Source of the DNA: CAYRCU01 sp964422865 | Lineage (GTDB): Bacteria; Patescibacteriota; Microgenomatia; UBA8517 | DNA: 63,669 nt | Direction of reading: 5' to 3' | NCBI GenBank assembly: GCA_964422865.1 | Contig: CAYRCU010000003.1 | Coordinates: 1-63,669 of the forward strand | Part shown: piece by piece, positions 7,690-16,226 of the stretch | Position numbering within the stretch: position 1 is the stretch's first letter | How the letters are laid out: every line of letters starts with the position of its first letter | Made by a program: the position numbers and the translations under genes | The notes under the pieces: model-generated | Seen by the model: only the letters and a program-made list of their open reading frames with translations | Databases searched by the model: none | Told to the model about the DNA's origin: nothing

Positions 7690-9485
7690 CAACTCAACCC
7701 CACGATTTGTTTGTACTCTTCTACTGTAGGAATTTTTCCAAGCAACGCGGTAACAGCAACCATAACAGGACTTCCCATGTAAACATCTCCACCCCCCATC
7801 CTGCCTTTATAATTTCGATTAGAAGCGGTGATTGCTGTCTTACCTTCTTCCAATGCAAACCTCCCCTGACCAATACACGGTCCACACACGCTCATATCTG
7901 ACACAATTGCACCCATGTTGCGAAATGTTTGCAGTATTCCTTCCGCTTCCGCCTGCTCGAAGATTTCTCTAGAACTTGGGATGATTACAAATTTAACACC
8001 TTTTGCAACTTTCTCTGCCCCCATCGTTTTTGCGGCACTTCTCAGATCCTCAAGTCCATTAGTGCAAGAAACCAGATAACAGACGTCAACTTGAGGGTGA
8101 TCTGTTAATTCTGACAAGAGAACAACATTTTTTGGGTTTCCAGGCAAAGCCACCACAGGGACCACGTGTTCAAGGTTAAATTCGAACACCTGTTCGTATT
8201 CTGTTTCTTTGTTTACAACACCAAACAGCTTTATTGCCTCATCTTCAGTCATGTTAAACCTGTCCACAAGATATCTAATTCCTGCATCATATGCCTCAGT
8301 TACGGCAATGGGGCAATTGAAAGTTTCGGGGACCATGTTGCAAAGCGCTGCAACCTGATCCAAGCTCATAGACCTAAACCCCTCACCTCCAAATTCAATC
8401 ACAGAACCAGGTTTTACTTCCATTTTCGCAAGCATCAGCTGGGCATCTCTTATAGATAGTCCTTCGGGAATTTGACCTTTGATCTCAATCCTTACGGTTG
8501 GGGGAATAGAAATAGGAATTCTACTTTCTTTCAATGCCGCTGCAAACAAAGTTGATCCAACGGGAATTGCCAAAACAGGTAAAGCACCAAGTGTTGAAGT
8601 ATGTGAGTCCGTAGCAGCAACAACGGGTGAAACGCAAGGATCTATCTCACTAAGCATTACTCTGTGGCAAATTCCTGCTCCCCTTGGGTGGTAGTCTTCA
8701 ACACCCAACTGTTGTGCAATTTGTCTTTGTTTCCTTTGTAGTACACCAACTCTATTGTCTTCTGGATCAAAATGATCCTCATGTAAAGCCAATATTCTTG
8801 AATCGATCTCCGGTGCTCCTTTAATCAAATCAAAAGCAGGTACAGATAAAACAGGATAGGAATAAATTTTGTTTACAGGAAGAGCACATAACATACCCGG
8901 TTCCACAGAAATCGCTTCTAAAGCCCTAGCCATCCTTTGTTCAAAAATTGTCATTTTCTTAGGATCCCTCTCACTGTTTACAATAGGCTCGTCACCGTAT
9001 CGTTCAAGGTATTCTATAAGCCCTCCTACACGAATTATTTGTTGACTCAAATCATCCATTCCTTCAATCAGCATCTCTAGGCTAACCGGGTTTCCAATAG
9101 TAATTTCATCAGCAAGCTTGGGATTGGTACACAACAACAAACCATTATTTACTGCATTTTGAAAAAAAGTTGAGCCAAAACTTGCTGCAATTACAATTTC
9201 AATACCTGCTTGTTGCAGAGCCCAGACTGCCTGTTCACGACTCGATCCAATTCCAAATTCTGCCCCAGCCACCAGAACTTTCACCTCTCTCTTTTTAAGT
9301 TCCCCAGGTTGAAAACCAAACCCAGTCATTGCATATTCACCAAGCTCGTCCGGTTTCAACAGTTCTTTGACCGGAATTATTCCATCTGTAGAAACATTGT
9401 CCAAAACTTGTCCTTCCTTATCTTTTAATACCAACACTTCCTCTGGTTTAAACTTTAATAGTTCGGGAGATCTTTCGGGAGACAT
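7686..9485 (-). CDS. Aconitase/3-isopropylmalate dehydratase family protein, swivel-first single chain
   Basis: This 599-residue hydro-lyase has domains in the order swivel then catalytic. Residues 1-165 match the LeuD-type swivel (AEFGIGSSRE at 75-84, then ASFGSTFFQNAVNNGL). Residues 170-599 match the LeuC/aconitase core: TDSHTS at 292-297, SCTNG at 473-477, CGPC at 534-537 and SNRNYKGRMG at 555-564. Cys474, Cys534 and Cys537 are the expected 4Fe-4S ligands. The order recalls AcnB without its HEAT domain and is the reverse of AcnA. It follows the isopropylmalate-synthase-like gene after 2 bases, so the pair probably catalyses consecutive steps. The substrate could be isopropylmalate, homocitrate or citrate. 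Confidence 0.88.
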   Translation of the reverse strand: MSPERSPELLKFKPEEVLVLKDKEGQVLDNVSTDGIIPVKELLKPDELGEYAMTGFGFQPGELKKREVKVLVAGAEFGIGSSREQAVWALQQAGIEIVIAASFGSTFFQNAVNNGLLLCTNPKLADEITIGNPVSLEMLIEGMDDLSQQIIRVGGLIEYLERYGDEPIVNSERDPKKMTIFEQRMARALEAISVEPGMLCALPVNKIYSYPVLSVPAFDLIKGAPEIDSRILALHEDHFDPEDNRVGVLQRKQRQIAQQLGVEDYHPRGAGICHRVMLSEIDPCVSPVVAATDSHTSTLGALPVLAIPVGSTLFAAALKESRIPISIPPTVRIEIKGQIPEGLSIRDAQLMLAKMEVKPGSVIEFGGEGFRSMSLDQVAALCNMVPETFNCPIAVTEAYDAGIRYLVDRFNMTEDEAIKLFGVVNKETEYEQVFEFNLEHVVPVVALPGNPKNVVLLSELTDHPQVDVCYLVSCTNGLEDLRSAAKTMGAEKVAKGVKFVIIPSSREIFEQAEAEGILQTFRNMGAIVSDMSVCGPCIGQGRFALEEGKTAITASNRNYKGRMGGGDVYMGSPVMVAVTALLGKIPTVEEYKQIVGLSC

Positions 9486-9487
9486 AT

Positions 9488-10849
9488 CTATCTTTCAATA
9501 GACAGTAGTTGAACAAATTCTTTTTCTGTAAGTCGCTCTCCTTTTTGTCTGGCATAGTGAATGATTGCATCTGCTTCCTTATCGGTTACAAGAGATGGAT
9601 CAAACCCAAGATTTGCAGCCAATAATCTTATGGTACTTCTTCCACTCCAATGATTTACATATACTTCATGATCCCGGCCAAACATTTGAGGGTCAGATGC
9701 AGAATATACTTTTCTCTGCATCTCCATCATTTCTCTTGCGATTTCTGTTTCTCCAAGTTCTAAAGCTCTTTGAGCGATATGTAAAGCTTTTGCCATGGCA
9801 TCAGTATGAATTCCAAGTGATGTCTTAAAGGCATTTGAACCAAAAGCGCCATGAGTAGGAATTGGCTCACTTGTAATCTGACTATAAATTACAAGTGTTT
9901 TCCATAAGTGTTTTAATTTCCAGGGAACATCTTCAACCTGACCGTTTTCAAGCATTATCTCAACGGCGTTTAACACAACTGTTTCAAGTGGGGTATTTCC
10001 GGCTCGTTCACCAATACCCCACGGAACCGTGTGAATTCTTGTCGCCCCATTTGCAATGGCAACCTTAGCATTTTCCGTAGCGTTCCCGAGATCCCTGTGT
10101 CCATGCCATTCAATAGGTATATTTTCTAGACCAAGTTCGTCCAATACATCTCTTGTGAACTTGACTATGGCCTCAACCCCGGGTGCCCTAGCAATCCCGA
10201 CAGTATCGGCAATACAAATCGCGCTCGCCCCATTCTCCACTTGTGTCTGAATAATCTCCCTCCAAAAATCTGGAGGTGTTTGGGTAGTATGTTCAGTTCC
10301 ACCAATTACTCCAATGCCTTTATTCACTACCTCCCTCACTGCCCAACCAAGTTGCCGCAATACCTGTTCTTTTTTCCAGCCTTGTACAAGAAGTCTTTGG
10401 GGAGAAGTACCCATAAAGACAATCGCATTCAAATTAGGATTTTTCTCTCTGCAATTTGCGACCCAACTGATCGATTCCTCACTTGCTAAACACAAGACAA
10501 TAGGTGTCACATTAGGATAATCCCCATTCATAACTTCAAGGAGCTTCTTGAGTCTCCTGTCAACCTCGTTACCATTTTCACCCGTATAAATTCCCACAGT
10601 CACCCTATCAACTCCAAATCTTTGCAGAGCGTCAATATATCTCAATTCCTCCTCAGTGGTAGGAAGATGCGAAATACCATGTTTTCCGTCTCTCAAGGCT
10701 TCACAAACAAGAACTAAATCTTGAATTTGCTCTGGTGAAGGTTCAACAATAACCGGTCTGCAAGGATCTTCACGTCTATTCCAATTGTAATTAACGGGAA
10801 TCTCCCCGTTCTTTAGTTGCCAAACGACCTCCGTGTGTTCAACTCCCAT
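9488..10849 (-). CDS. Isopropylmalate/homocitrate-synthase-like acyltransferase (HMGL-like TIM barrel)
   Basis: This 453-residue enzyme of the LeuA/homocitrate synthase/Re-citrate synthase superfamily condenses acetyl-CoA with a 2-oxoacid. Visible signatures are ALRDG at 51-55, HGHRDLGN at 249-256 (metal-binding His residues) and GIGERAGN at 278-285. There is an extra N-terminal extension of about 45 residues, and the C-terminus lacks a clear LeuA regulatory domain. I chose the ATG at 10849 over a TTG at 10864. It is the first gene of a two-gene operon with the aconitase-family protein. The 2-oxoacid cannot be read from the sequence: 2-oxoisovalerate, 2-oxoglutarate and oxaloacetate (Re-citrate synthase) are all possible. 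Confidence 0.85.
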   Translation of the reverse strand: MGVEHTEVVWQLKNGEIPVNYNWNRREDPCRPVIVEPSPEQIQDLVLVCEALRDGKHGISHLPTTEEELRYIDALQRFGVDRVTVGIYTGENGNEVDRRLKKLLEVMNGDYPNVTPIVLCLASEESISWVANCREKNPNLNAIVFMGTSPQRLLVQGWKKEQVLRQLGWAVREVVNKGIGVIGGTEHTTQTPPDFWREIIQTQVENGASAICIADTVGIARAPGVEAIVKFTRDVLDELGLENIPIEWHGHRDLGNATENAKVAIANGATRIHTVPWGIGERAGNTPLETVVLNAVEIMLENGQVEDVPWKLKHLWKTLVIYSQITSEPIPTHGAFGSNAFKTSLGIHTDAMAKALHIAQRALELGETEIAREMMEMQRKVYSASDPQMFGRDHEVYVNHWSGRSTIRLLAANLGFDPSLVTDKEADAIIHYARQKGERLTEKEFVQLLSIER

Positions 10850-10886
10850 AAATAAATAATTCAACGCGATGTGTTATCATTTTTTA

Positions 10887-10892
10887 TATACT
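10887..10892 (+). promoter_or_regulatory. -10 box of the kinase operon, near-leaderless
   Basis: TATACT is followed after 9 bases by the ATG at 10902, without a Shine-Dalgarno sequence. The upstream half of the promoter overlaps the start region of the divergent gene at 10849. Confidence 0.45.
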
Positions 10893-10901
10893 AATTTTTT
10901 G

Positions 10902-12290
10902 ATGCAGACCTATAATACCACACCCAAAAAAAGGGAAACAATAGAATCACTTTGGCGCTTGATGCATGTTGTTCTTGACACTCTTGACTTCGATCAGGTG
11001 GTCCAAAAAGTAGTAGATAGTGTACTAATGGAACTAGGTTACCTGGAGCTTGGCTACAGCATTGTTGTTCTTATACTTTATGATGAAAAGACAAACTCTC
11101 TAAAAAGAATTTCAATTTCAAGAACACAAAAAGCCAAAAAAGCTCTCGAAGTAACTCCGGTCCCTTTCGAAGACATTATTATTCCCTTGTCCGCTTATGA
11201 AAACTTGTGTACTCGCGCATTCCTGGATGGTAAATCTTATTCAACCCATGATTGGAGAGATATTCTCTTTCCAGCATACACAGTAGAAAATGCAAGAAAA
11301 GTTCAGAGTATTGTGGGAATAAAAACCAGTATGGTTTATCCGATTATCTATCAAGGAAAATCTCAAGGCGTAATTATCTTTAGTATGGTTAAGGATGAAA
11401 AGCAAGTAACAGAAGAAGAAAAAGATCTCATAAAAAGCTTTACAGATTTAGTTGGCTTGTCAGTTCAAAACGCCAAACTTTTTACTGCACTTGAACATTC
11501 ATCCAACTTACTCAAAAAAGCAAATGAACGATTAAAAGTCCTGGACGCCAGGAAAAACGAGTTTATATCCATTGCCGCTCACGAACTGCGCGCTCCTCTT
11601 ACGGCAGTCAAAGGGTATGTATCTATGATAATAGACGGAGATGTGGGGGTAATTACTCCTCAAGCTCAAGAATTCCTCGAGGACGTGCTGGTTTCCTCCA
11701 ATCGCATGATACGGTTGGTAAACAATCTCTTGGATGTTTCAAGAATCGAGGAAAATAAAATTCTATATGCCGAAGATTATTTCAAACTGTCAGATATTGT
11801 AAAGAGCGTTTATAGTGAGTTTAAATTAGAAGCAAGAAGAAAAAATCTTAATTTCAAAATTGAAATCCCGGAAAATATTGTTGATAGTGTTTATGTAGAT
11901 CAAGATAGGCTTCACGAAGTATTGGTTAATTTTATAAGTAACGCCCTCAAATACACAACAGATGGTGGAGTAACTCTTAAACTTTCAAACCCCAAAGTAG
12001 GAATAATCCGCGCGGAAGTTACAGATACGGGTCCCGGAATTTCAAAGGAAGAACAGGAAAAACTATTCGCCAAGTTCTATAGAGTCAAATCACATATTGG
12101 CAAAACAGTGGGAAGTGGTTTAGGATTATACATTAGCAAGCTTTTGATAACAAAGTTCGGTGGCCAGATTGGTCTCATCTCAGAGCCCGGTAAAGGTTCA
12201 ACATTCTGGTTCGAATTACCGATCAAAAATAAAAGGCAAGATGAGTCAAACACAGTCTCAGAATCAACCAATTCAACCCAGCCGGCCTAG
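10902..12290 (+). CDS. Soluble GAF-domain sensor histidine kinase
   Basis: The 462 residues form a GAF-like sensor (about 20-195), a coiled linker, a HisKA domain with phospho-acceptor His227 (AAHELRAPL) and a HATPase_c domain with N-box NFISNALKYT at 343-352, G1 DTGPGI at 375-380 and G2 GSGLGL at 404-409. No membrane helix is present, so it should sense a cytoplasmic signal. An upstream in-frame GTG adds 11 residues but would place the start inside the -10 box, so the ATG at 10902 is preferred. The response regulator gene overlaps its 3' end by 50 bases and is the likely phosphorylation partner. Confidence 0.9.
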   Translation: MQTYNTTPKKRETIESLWRLMHVVLDTLDFDQVVQKVVDSVLMELGYLELGYSIVVLILYDEKTNSLKRISISRTQKAKKALEVTPVPFEDIIIPLSAYENLCTRAFLDGKSYSTHDWRDILFPAYTVENARKVQSIVGIKTSMVYPIIYQGKSQGVIIFSMVKDEKQVTEEEKDLIKSFTDLVGLSVQNAKLFTALEHSSNLLKKANERLKVLDARKNEFISIAAHELRAPLTAVKGYVSMIIDGDVGVITPQAQEFLEDVLVSSNRMIRLVNNLLDVSRIEENKILYAEDYFKLSDIVKSVYSEFKLEARRKNLNFKIEIPENIVDSVYVDQDRLHEVLVNFISNALKYTTDGGVTLKLSNPKVGIIRAEVTDTGPGISKEEQEKLFAKFYRVKSHIGKTVGSGLGLYISKLLITKFGGQIGLISEPGKGSTFWFELPIKNKRQDESNTVSESTNSTQPA

Positions 12291-12681
12291 TGCCGTACCT
12301 GACACACAGAAAAAACCTTCGGTCCTTATCGTAGAAGATGATCCGTTGTTGGTAAAAATGTACGGAGCAAAACTAAGGTCAGACGGCTTTATTGTCTATT
12401 CAGCATTTGACGGAGAGCAAGGCTTGAAACTGGCATTAGAAAAGAAACCTTCAGCAATTTTACTTGACGTGATGATGCCGAAGATGTCCGGTGTTGATTT
12501 TCTGACCCGTATCAGACAGGATCCTTGGGGAAAATCTGTCGCGGTGCTGGTTCTTTCAAATCTTTCCCAAGATGAGGAAATAAAAAAAGCCCTTGCCTTG
12601 GGCGCTAAAGAATATCTTACAAAAGCGAATGTAACACCTGCTCAAGTTACGGAAAAAATCAAAAGCTATCTTAAAAAATGA
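12241..12681 (+). CDS. Single-domain response regulator (CheY-like receiver)
   Basis: This 146-residue protein has a disordered N-terminus rich in Q, S and P (1-25), then a complete receiver domain: acidic pair D33-D34, phospho-acceptor D76 (LLDVMMPKMSG), S106 and K128. There is no output domain, so it acts by protein contact or in a relay. The ATG at 12241 is inside the kinase gene, giving a 50-base overlap and tight coupling. The upstream in-frame extension to 12160 is rejected because it reads through the kinase ATPase domain. The next gene overlaps by ATGA. Confidence 0.92.
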   Translation: MSQTQSQNQPIQPSRPSAVPDTQKKPSVLIVEDDPLLVKMYGAKLRSDGFIVYSAFDGEQGLKLALEKKPSAILLDVMMPKMSGVDFLTRIRQDPWGKSVAVLVLSNLSQDEEIKKALALGAKEYLTKANVTPAQVTEKIKSYLKK

Positions 12682-13604
12682 GTCCCGCCCTGCTGCTAAT
12701 AGATAAAACAGTTCACGCTTTCTTGCCTCGCGAATCAAACGATCACAAAGCCCGTGCTCTTCAAGTGCCGGGACTGATTATTTTTCTCCTTGTGATTGTT
12801 CTTGTGCAAATGGTATTAAATTTTATTACAACCACGGACGTAAAAGTCTTAGGCTACGCGGCAAACATTTCTCCAAGAGAAGTAATAAGACTAACCAACG
12901 AAAAACGTCTTGAAAATAACGTTCACGCACTCGAATTAAGCCCAATTCTTACGGAAGCGGCACGCCTCAAAGGCAGTGACATGCTTGAGCGTGATTATTG
13001 GGCACACAATGCGCCTGACGGCACAGAGCCGTGGGTATTTTTTGTTAATGCCGGCTACAAATATCGCTATGCAGGTGAAAATTTGGCTCGGGATTTCTCA
13101 AATCCCAAAGATGCCGTCGAGGCATGGATGGCCTCTCCGAGCCACAGAGAAAATCTGCTCTCGGACAGGTATCGTGAGATCGGCATAGCTGTCGTGGAAG
13201 GGGATCTCAATGGCGTAGACACAACAATAATAGTTCAATTTTTTGGAACTCTTGCCGTGGACACGGTTCCGGTAGTTCCCGTTGCGGCAGCAAAAAGTAT
13301 TGAATCTACACCCGCACCCACTCCGTCTCCGCTTGCCAAACCGGCCACAGAAGTTTTTTCACAAACCCAGCAAATTGCTCAGCGCTCCTCCACACAAAGC
13401 CAAAAGTTAATCTCTCCGTTTCAGGTTACAAAATTCATCTCACTTGGCGTAATAGCAATTTTAAGCATAACCTTAGTCATTGATGGGCTTATAATCTATC
13501 AGAAAAAAATCACCCGGGTTTCCGGGAAAACTTTTGCACACTTTTCGTTTATTGGGATGATTTTTGCAATCATTCTCATCGCAAAAGCAGGACAAATTTT
13601 TTAA
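12678..13604 (+). CDS. Membrane-anchored CAP (SCP/PR1, YkwD-like) domain protein
   Basis: This 308-residue protein has an N-terminal membrane helix at about 30-50, then an extracytoplasmic CAP domain at about 63-192 with the expected residues H110 (YWAHNAPDG), E134 (AGENLA) and H156 (SPSHRENLL). A proline/alanine/serine linker follows, and two C-terminal membrane helices lie at about 252-272 and 285-304. CAP proteins of bacteria are secreted with mostly unknown roles. The ATG overlaps the response regulator's stop (ATGA), so it is co-expressed with the two-component pair. The extra C-terminal helix pair is unusual for YkwD proteins. Confidence 0.85.
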   Translation: MSPALLLIDKTVHAFLPRESNDHKARALQVPGLIIFLLVIVLVQMVLNFITTTDVKVLGYAANISPREVIRLTNEKRLENNVHALELSPILTEAARLKGSDMLERDYWAHNAPDGTEPWVFFVNAGYKYRYAGENLARDFSNPKDAVEAWMASPSHRENLLSDRYREIGIAVVEGDLNGVDTTIIVQFFGTLAVDTVPVVPVAAAKSIESTPAPTPSPLAKPATEVFSQTQQIAQRSSTQSQKLISPFQVTKFISLGVIAILSITLVIDGLIIYQKKITRVSGKTFAHFSFIGMIFAIILIAKAGQIF

Positions 13605-13637
13605 AAAAACCCTTAGTTTGAAAAAACCCTTAGTATG
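13605..13637 (+). repeat. Short direct repeat between genes
   Basis: Two near-identical copies of AAAAAACCCTTAGT(T/A)TG lie in tandem between the CAP gene's stop and the next gene; the second copy ends in the ATG at 13635. It may be a duplicated ribosome-binding or start region, with the first copy ending in TTG. Confidence 0.6.
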
Positions 13638-13901
13638 AACAATTTCCAAAAACCCAAAAACATAACACATTACCTGGCTCTTTTAGGAATCTTTCTTGTG
13701 GGATTCTTGGCATTCTGGATTTTTTCCTGGGACAGATTTTTTCAAATCGGAGTAAGTATTGCCGTTGCAGTTTCATACGTTGTCTGGGGAATTATCCATC
13801 ATTATTTTCAAAAGGATCTTTGTTTCGAGATTATTGTTGAATATATTTCAATCGCAGCTTTGGGTGTTGTAGTGCTTTTATCTCTCATCTTCACAAGCTA
13901 A
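13635..13901 (+). CDS. Small three-helix membrane protein, function unknown
   Basis: This 88-residue protein has three hydrophobic helices at about 13-31, 36-54 and 66-86, with a HHYFQKDL loop. No family is recognised. It lies 30 bases after the CAP-domain gene in the same direction and probably belongs to the same transcript. The start is the ATG at 13635 inside the second copy of a short direct repeat. Confidence 0.6.
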   Translation: MNNFQKPKNITHYLALLGIFLVGFLAFWIFSWDRFFQIGVSIAVAVSYVVWGIIHHYFQKDLCFEIIVEYISIAALGVVVLLSLIFTS

Positions 13902-13916
13902 GAATATAGGGCAAAC

Positions 13917-13925
13917 TGGTATAAT
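13917..13925 (+). promoter_or_regulatory. Extended -10 promoter
   Basis: TGGTATAAT matches the extended -10 consensus exactly. It lies 17 bases before the ATG at 13943, predicting a leader of about 10 bases with no Shine-Dalgarno sequence. Confidence 0.55.
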
Positions 13926-13942
13926 GCGCACATAACAGTAAC

Positions 13943-14440
13943 ATGACAAGCTCAAACGGAAAGTTTATAAGCCCCACACGCGGCCCGATGTCCGTGTCGG
14001 GTATGATAAAAGAGATTTCAAATTTTGTGGAAGAAGAGCCTGACAATTTTTACAGACTTGTTATAGGCACAGATTCCCAGGCACACAGAACAAACGGCAA
14101 ATCTCAATGTGATTTTGTGACGGCAATTGTTATCCACAGGCAGGGCAAGGGTGCTCGTTATTTTTGGAAGAAGGAAAAACACAAACCCCTGCGGCTCAGG
14201 GACAAAATCTACACGGAAACACAAAAATCCCTGGACACCGCCCAAAAAATAGTGCCATCCTTAAGAAAAGCAGTCACGCCTGCAAAATATGATCTTGAAA
14301 TCCATATTGATGTAGGCTCTCTTGGGCCAACCAGAGAGATGATTAAGGAAGTTGTGGGAATGGTTAACGGAAATGGGTTTGTAGCAAAAACGAAGCCGGA
14401 GAGTTGGGGGGCATCTTCAGTCGCCGATAAGCATGCCTAA
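13943..14440 (+). CDS. YkuK/DUF458-like RNase H-fold protein
   Basis: This 165-residue protein resembles the YkuK (DUF458) family, predicted to have an RNase H-like fold. Candidate acidic metal ligands are D44 in IGTDSQ, D123 in HIDVGSLGPT and D162 in SSVADKH at the C-terminus. Family members are commonly about 160-170 residues, so it is full length. The biochemical role of the family is not settled; nucleic-acid hydrolysis is inferred from the fold. It has its own extended -10 promoter and lies 20 bases upstream of the nucleotidyltransferase gene. Confidence 0.75.
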   Translation: MTSSNGKFISPTRGPMSVSGMIKEISNFVEEEPDNFYRLVIGTDSQAHRTNGKSQCDFVTAIVIHRQGKGARYFWKKEKHKPLRLRDKIYTETQKSLDTAQKIVPSLRKAVTPAKYDLEIHIDVGSLGPTREMIKEVVGMVNGNGFVAKTKPESWGASSVADKHA

Positions 14441-14442
14441 TA

Positions 14443-14448
14443 TATAAT
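14443..14448 (+). promoter_or_regulatory. -10 box of rmlA-like gene
   Basis: A perfect TATAAT lies 12 bases before the ATG at 14461. The predicted leader is only about 5-6 bases, with no Shine-Dalgarno sequence. Confidence 0.5.
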
Positions 14449-14460
14449 AACCCATTGAGA

Positions 14461-15540
14461 ATGAAAGCAATAATACCGACTGGGGGAAGGGGGACAAGAA
14501 TGCAGCCTTTGACTTTCTCGACAAATAAGCATTTTATCCCGGTTGCAAACAAGCCCCTGATACATTACCCAATTGAGGCGGTGGCAGAAGCAGGAATAAA
14601 AGATGTTTTAATCACATACAACCCTGGATGGTTTGAATTTGTAAAAAAAGAGCTTGGGAGTGGAAAAAAATGGGGCTTAAGGTTTACCTATGTGCTTCAA
14701 GAGAAGCCAATGGGTTTGGCAAATATTTATCAGGTTTGTGAAGAAGCATTAAAGGGCGAAAGTTTTGTACTTCACTTGGGTGATAACATCTTTACTGAGG
14801 GGATAAGAGAGGCGGTTGATTACTTTACTAGGGAAAAACCCAACGGACTGGTGACAATGATCCATCATCCGGAAAATTCAAGGCTGGGGGTGCCGTATTT
14901 TGACAAAAAAGGAAGACTGAAAAAATATGTGGAAAAACCAAAGAACCCACCGCACGACTACGCGATACCGGGACTTTATTTCATGGATAGCAATGGATTT
15001 AAGGTTTTTCAGGGAAAGGACAGGCTCAAGCCGTCAGCTCGCGGTGAATACGAGATGCCGGATGCTTTTCAGTGGATGATTGATAGAGGATACCGGGTGG
15101 ATGTGGTTGAGTATAAAGGAAAATGGCTTGATCCGGGAAAATTTGGAGATTGGATAGAAGCAAATCAGTATTTACTTGACCGGTATTTGGAGGAGGAAAT
15201 CAAGTCTCGGGTGGACAAAAAAACAAGAGTAGAGGGGAGAGTGAAAATTGGGAAGAAGTGCAGGATAAAAAATTCCGAAATAAGAGGGCCGGTTGTAATT
15301 GGAGAAGGGGTTGAAGTAATTAATAGCTATATCGGCCCATACACATCTATAAGTGACGGATGCAAAGTAGAAAACAGTCATGTAGAAAATAGTGTTTTAA
15401 TGAAAAAAGTACAAGTGCGAAATATCAGCCAGCCCATAAATGAAAGTGTAATAGGAGCAGGAGCTCAAGTTATTGATGAGGACGGACCAACCGATTGGAT
15501 GAAGCTATTTATAGGGGAAAAGTCAAAGGTAAAGGTATAA
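14461..15540 (+). CDS. rmlA: Glucose-1-phosphate thymidylyltransferase-like nucleotidyltransferase, long form
   Basis: The 359 residues comprise a nucleotidyltransferase domain (1-240) with GGRGTRMQPLT at 8-18, VANKPLIHYP, catalytic-metal Asp in LGDNIF (106-111) and WLDPGKFGD (222-230). A left-handed beta-helix with imperfect hexapeptides follows (about 255-340). This matches the long RmlA form seen in actinobacteria and archaea, which makes dTDP-glucose from dTTP and glucose-1-phosphate. No rmlB, rmlC or rmlD lies in the window. The codons are notably G-rich on the coding strand compared with the neighbouring C/T-rich genes. The ATG at 14461 is chosen over a TTG at 14455. The product could feed the glycosylation island downstream. 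Confidence 0.85.
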   Translation: MKAIIPTGGRGTRMQPLTFSTNKHFIPVANKPLIHYPIEAVAEAGIKDVLITYNPGWFEFVKKELGSGKKWGLRFTYVLQEKPMGLANIYQVCEEALKGESFVLHLGDNIFTEGIREAVDYFTREKPNGLVTMIHHPENSRLGVPYFDKKGRLKKYVEKPKNPPHDYAIPGLYFMDSNGFKVFQGKDRLKPSARGEYEMPDAFQWMIDRGYRVDVVEYKGKWLDPGKFGDWIEANQYLLDRYLEEEIKSRVDKKTRVEGRVKIGKKCRIKNSEIRGPVVIGEGVEVINSYIGPYTSISDGCKVENSHVENSVLMKKVQVRNISQPINESVIGAGAQVIDEDGPTDWMKLFIGEKSKVKV

Positions 15541-15551
15541 TCGTTGTAGAT

Positions 15552-16208
15552 TTACTTGCGTTTTTTGGTTTTCTGAAGAGTTTGCTTTTCTCTCCATTTC
15601 TTGATTCTTTCGTGATGGCCGGAAAGAAGCACCTCCGGCACTTTCCAGCCTTTAAACTCTTCAGGTCTTGTATATTGGGGATATTCAATCATGCCGTCTT
15701 CAGAAAAGCTCTCGTACTTGACGGCATCTTCTTTTTTTAAAACACCCGGAATCAGTCTTGTCACGGCATCTACAACAACCATGGCAGGGATCTCCCCACC
15801 AGCTAAAACATAATCTCCAATAGAAATTTCCTCATCTACAAGATGTTCTCTTATTCGTGCATCAAAACCTTCATACCTGCCTGCAATAAGTATTAAGTGT
15901 TTTTCTTCTGACAACCCTCTTGCAATTTTTTGGTTGAAAGTTTTTCCCTGAGGTGTCATCAGTATTACTCTGGAGTGTTTTTTTCTTAAATCTTTCAGAG
16001 CGTTGTAAATAGGCTCAATCATCAAAAGCATTCCGACTCCACCTCCATAAGGTCGTCCGTCTACGGTTTTATGCTTATCTTTTGCCCAATCTCGAAGATT
16101 ATAAATATTTATCTCCACAAGCTTTTTTTCCTGTGCCTTTTTAATAATCGATTCATTAAAAGGCCCTCTAAACATTTCAGGAAAAAGTGTGATGATATCA
16201 ATTTTCAT
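15552..16208 (-). CDS. trmD: tRNA (guanine-N1-)-methyltransferase TrmD
   Basis: The 218 residues match TrmD, which methylates G37 of tRNAs using S-adenosylmethionine and prevents frameshifting. Visible motifs are MKIDIITLFPEMF at the start, GRPYGGGVGMLLM, AGRYEGFDARI, SIGDYVLAGGE and GHHERIKKWR near the C-terminus; the SPOUT trefoil-knot segment is complete. It is slightly shorter than the usual 240-250 residues at the C-terminus. The ATG at 16208 is preferred over an extension to 16241, because a -10 box lies 12 bases upstream of it. It stands alone, away from rpsP, rimM and rplS. Confidence 0.96.
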   Translation of the reverse strand: MKIDIITLFPEMFRGPFNESIIKKAQEKKLVEINIYNLRDWAKDKHKTVDGRPYGGGVGMLLMIEPIYNALKDLRKKHSRVILMTPQGKTFNQKIARGLSEEKHLILIAGRYEGFDARIREHLVDEEISIGDYVLAGGEIPAMVVVDAVTRLIPGVLKKEDAVKYESFSEDGMIEYPQYTRPEEFKGWKVPEVLLSGHHERIKKWREKQTLQKTKKRK

Positions 16209-16220
16209 ACCAACAACCTT

Positions 16221-16226
16221 AGTATA
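16221..16226 (-). promoter_or_regulatory. -10 box of trmD
   Basis: Read on the minus strand, TATACT lies 12 bases before the trmD ATG at 16208, with no Shine-Dalgarno sequence. Confidence 0.45.

Noticed and set aside
10850..10901. Leucine leader or T-box upstream of the isopropylmalate-synthase-like gene
   Set aside because: Only about 50 bases separate the divergent starts, with no Leu-codon peptide or stem-loop.
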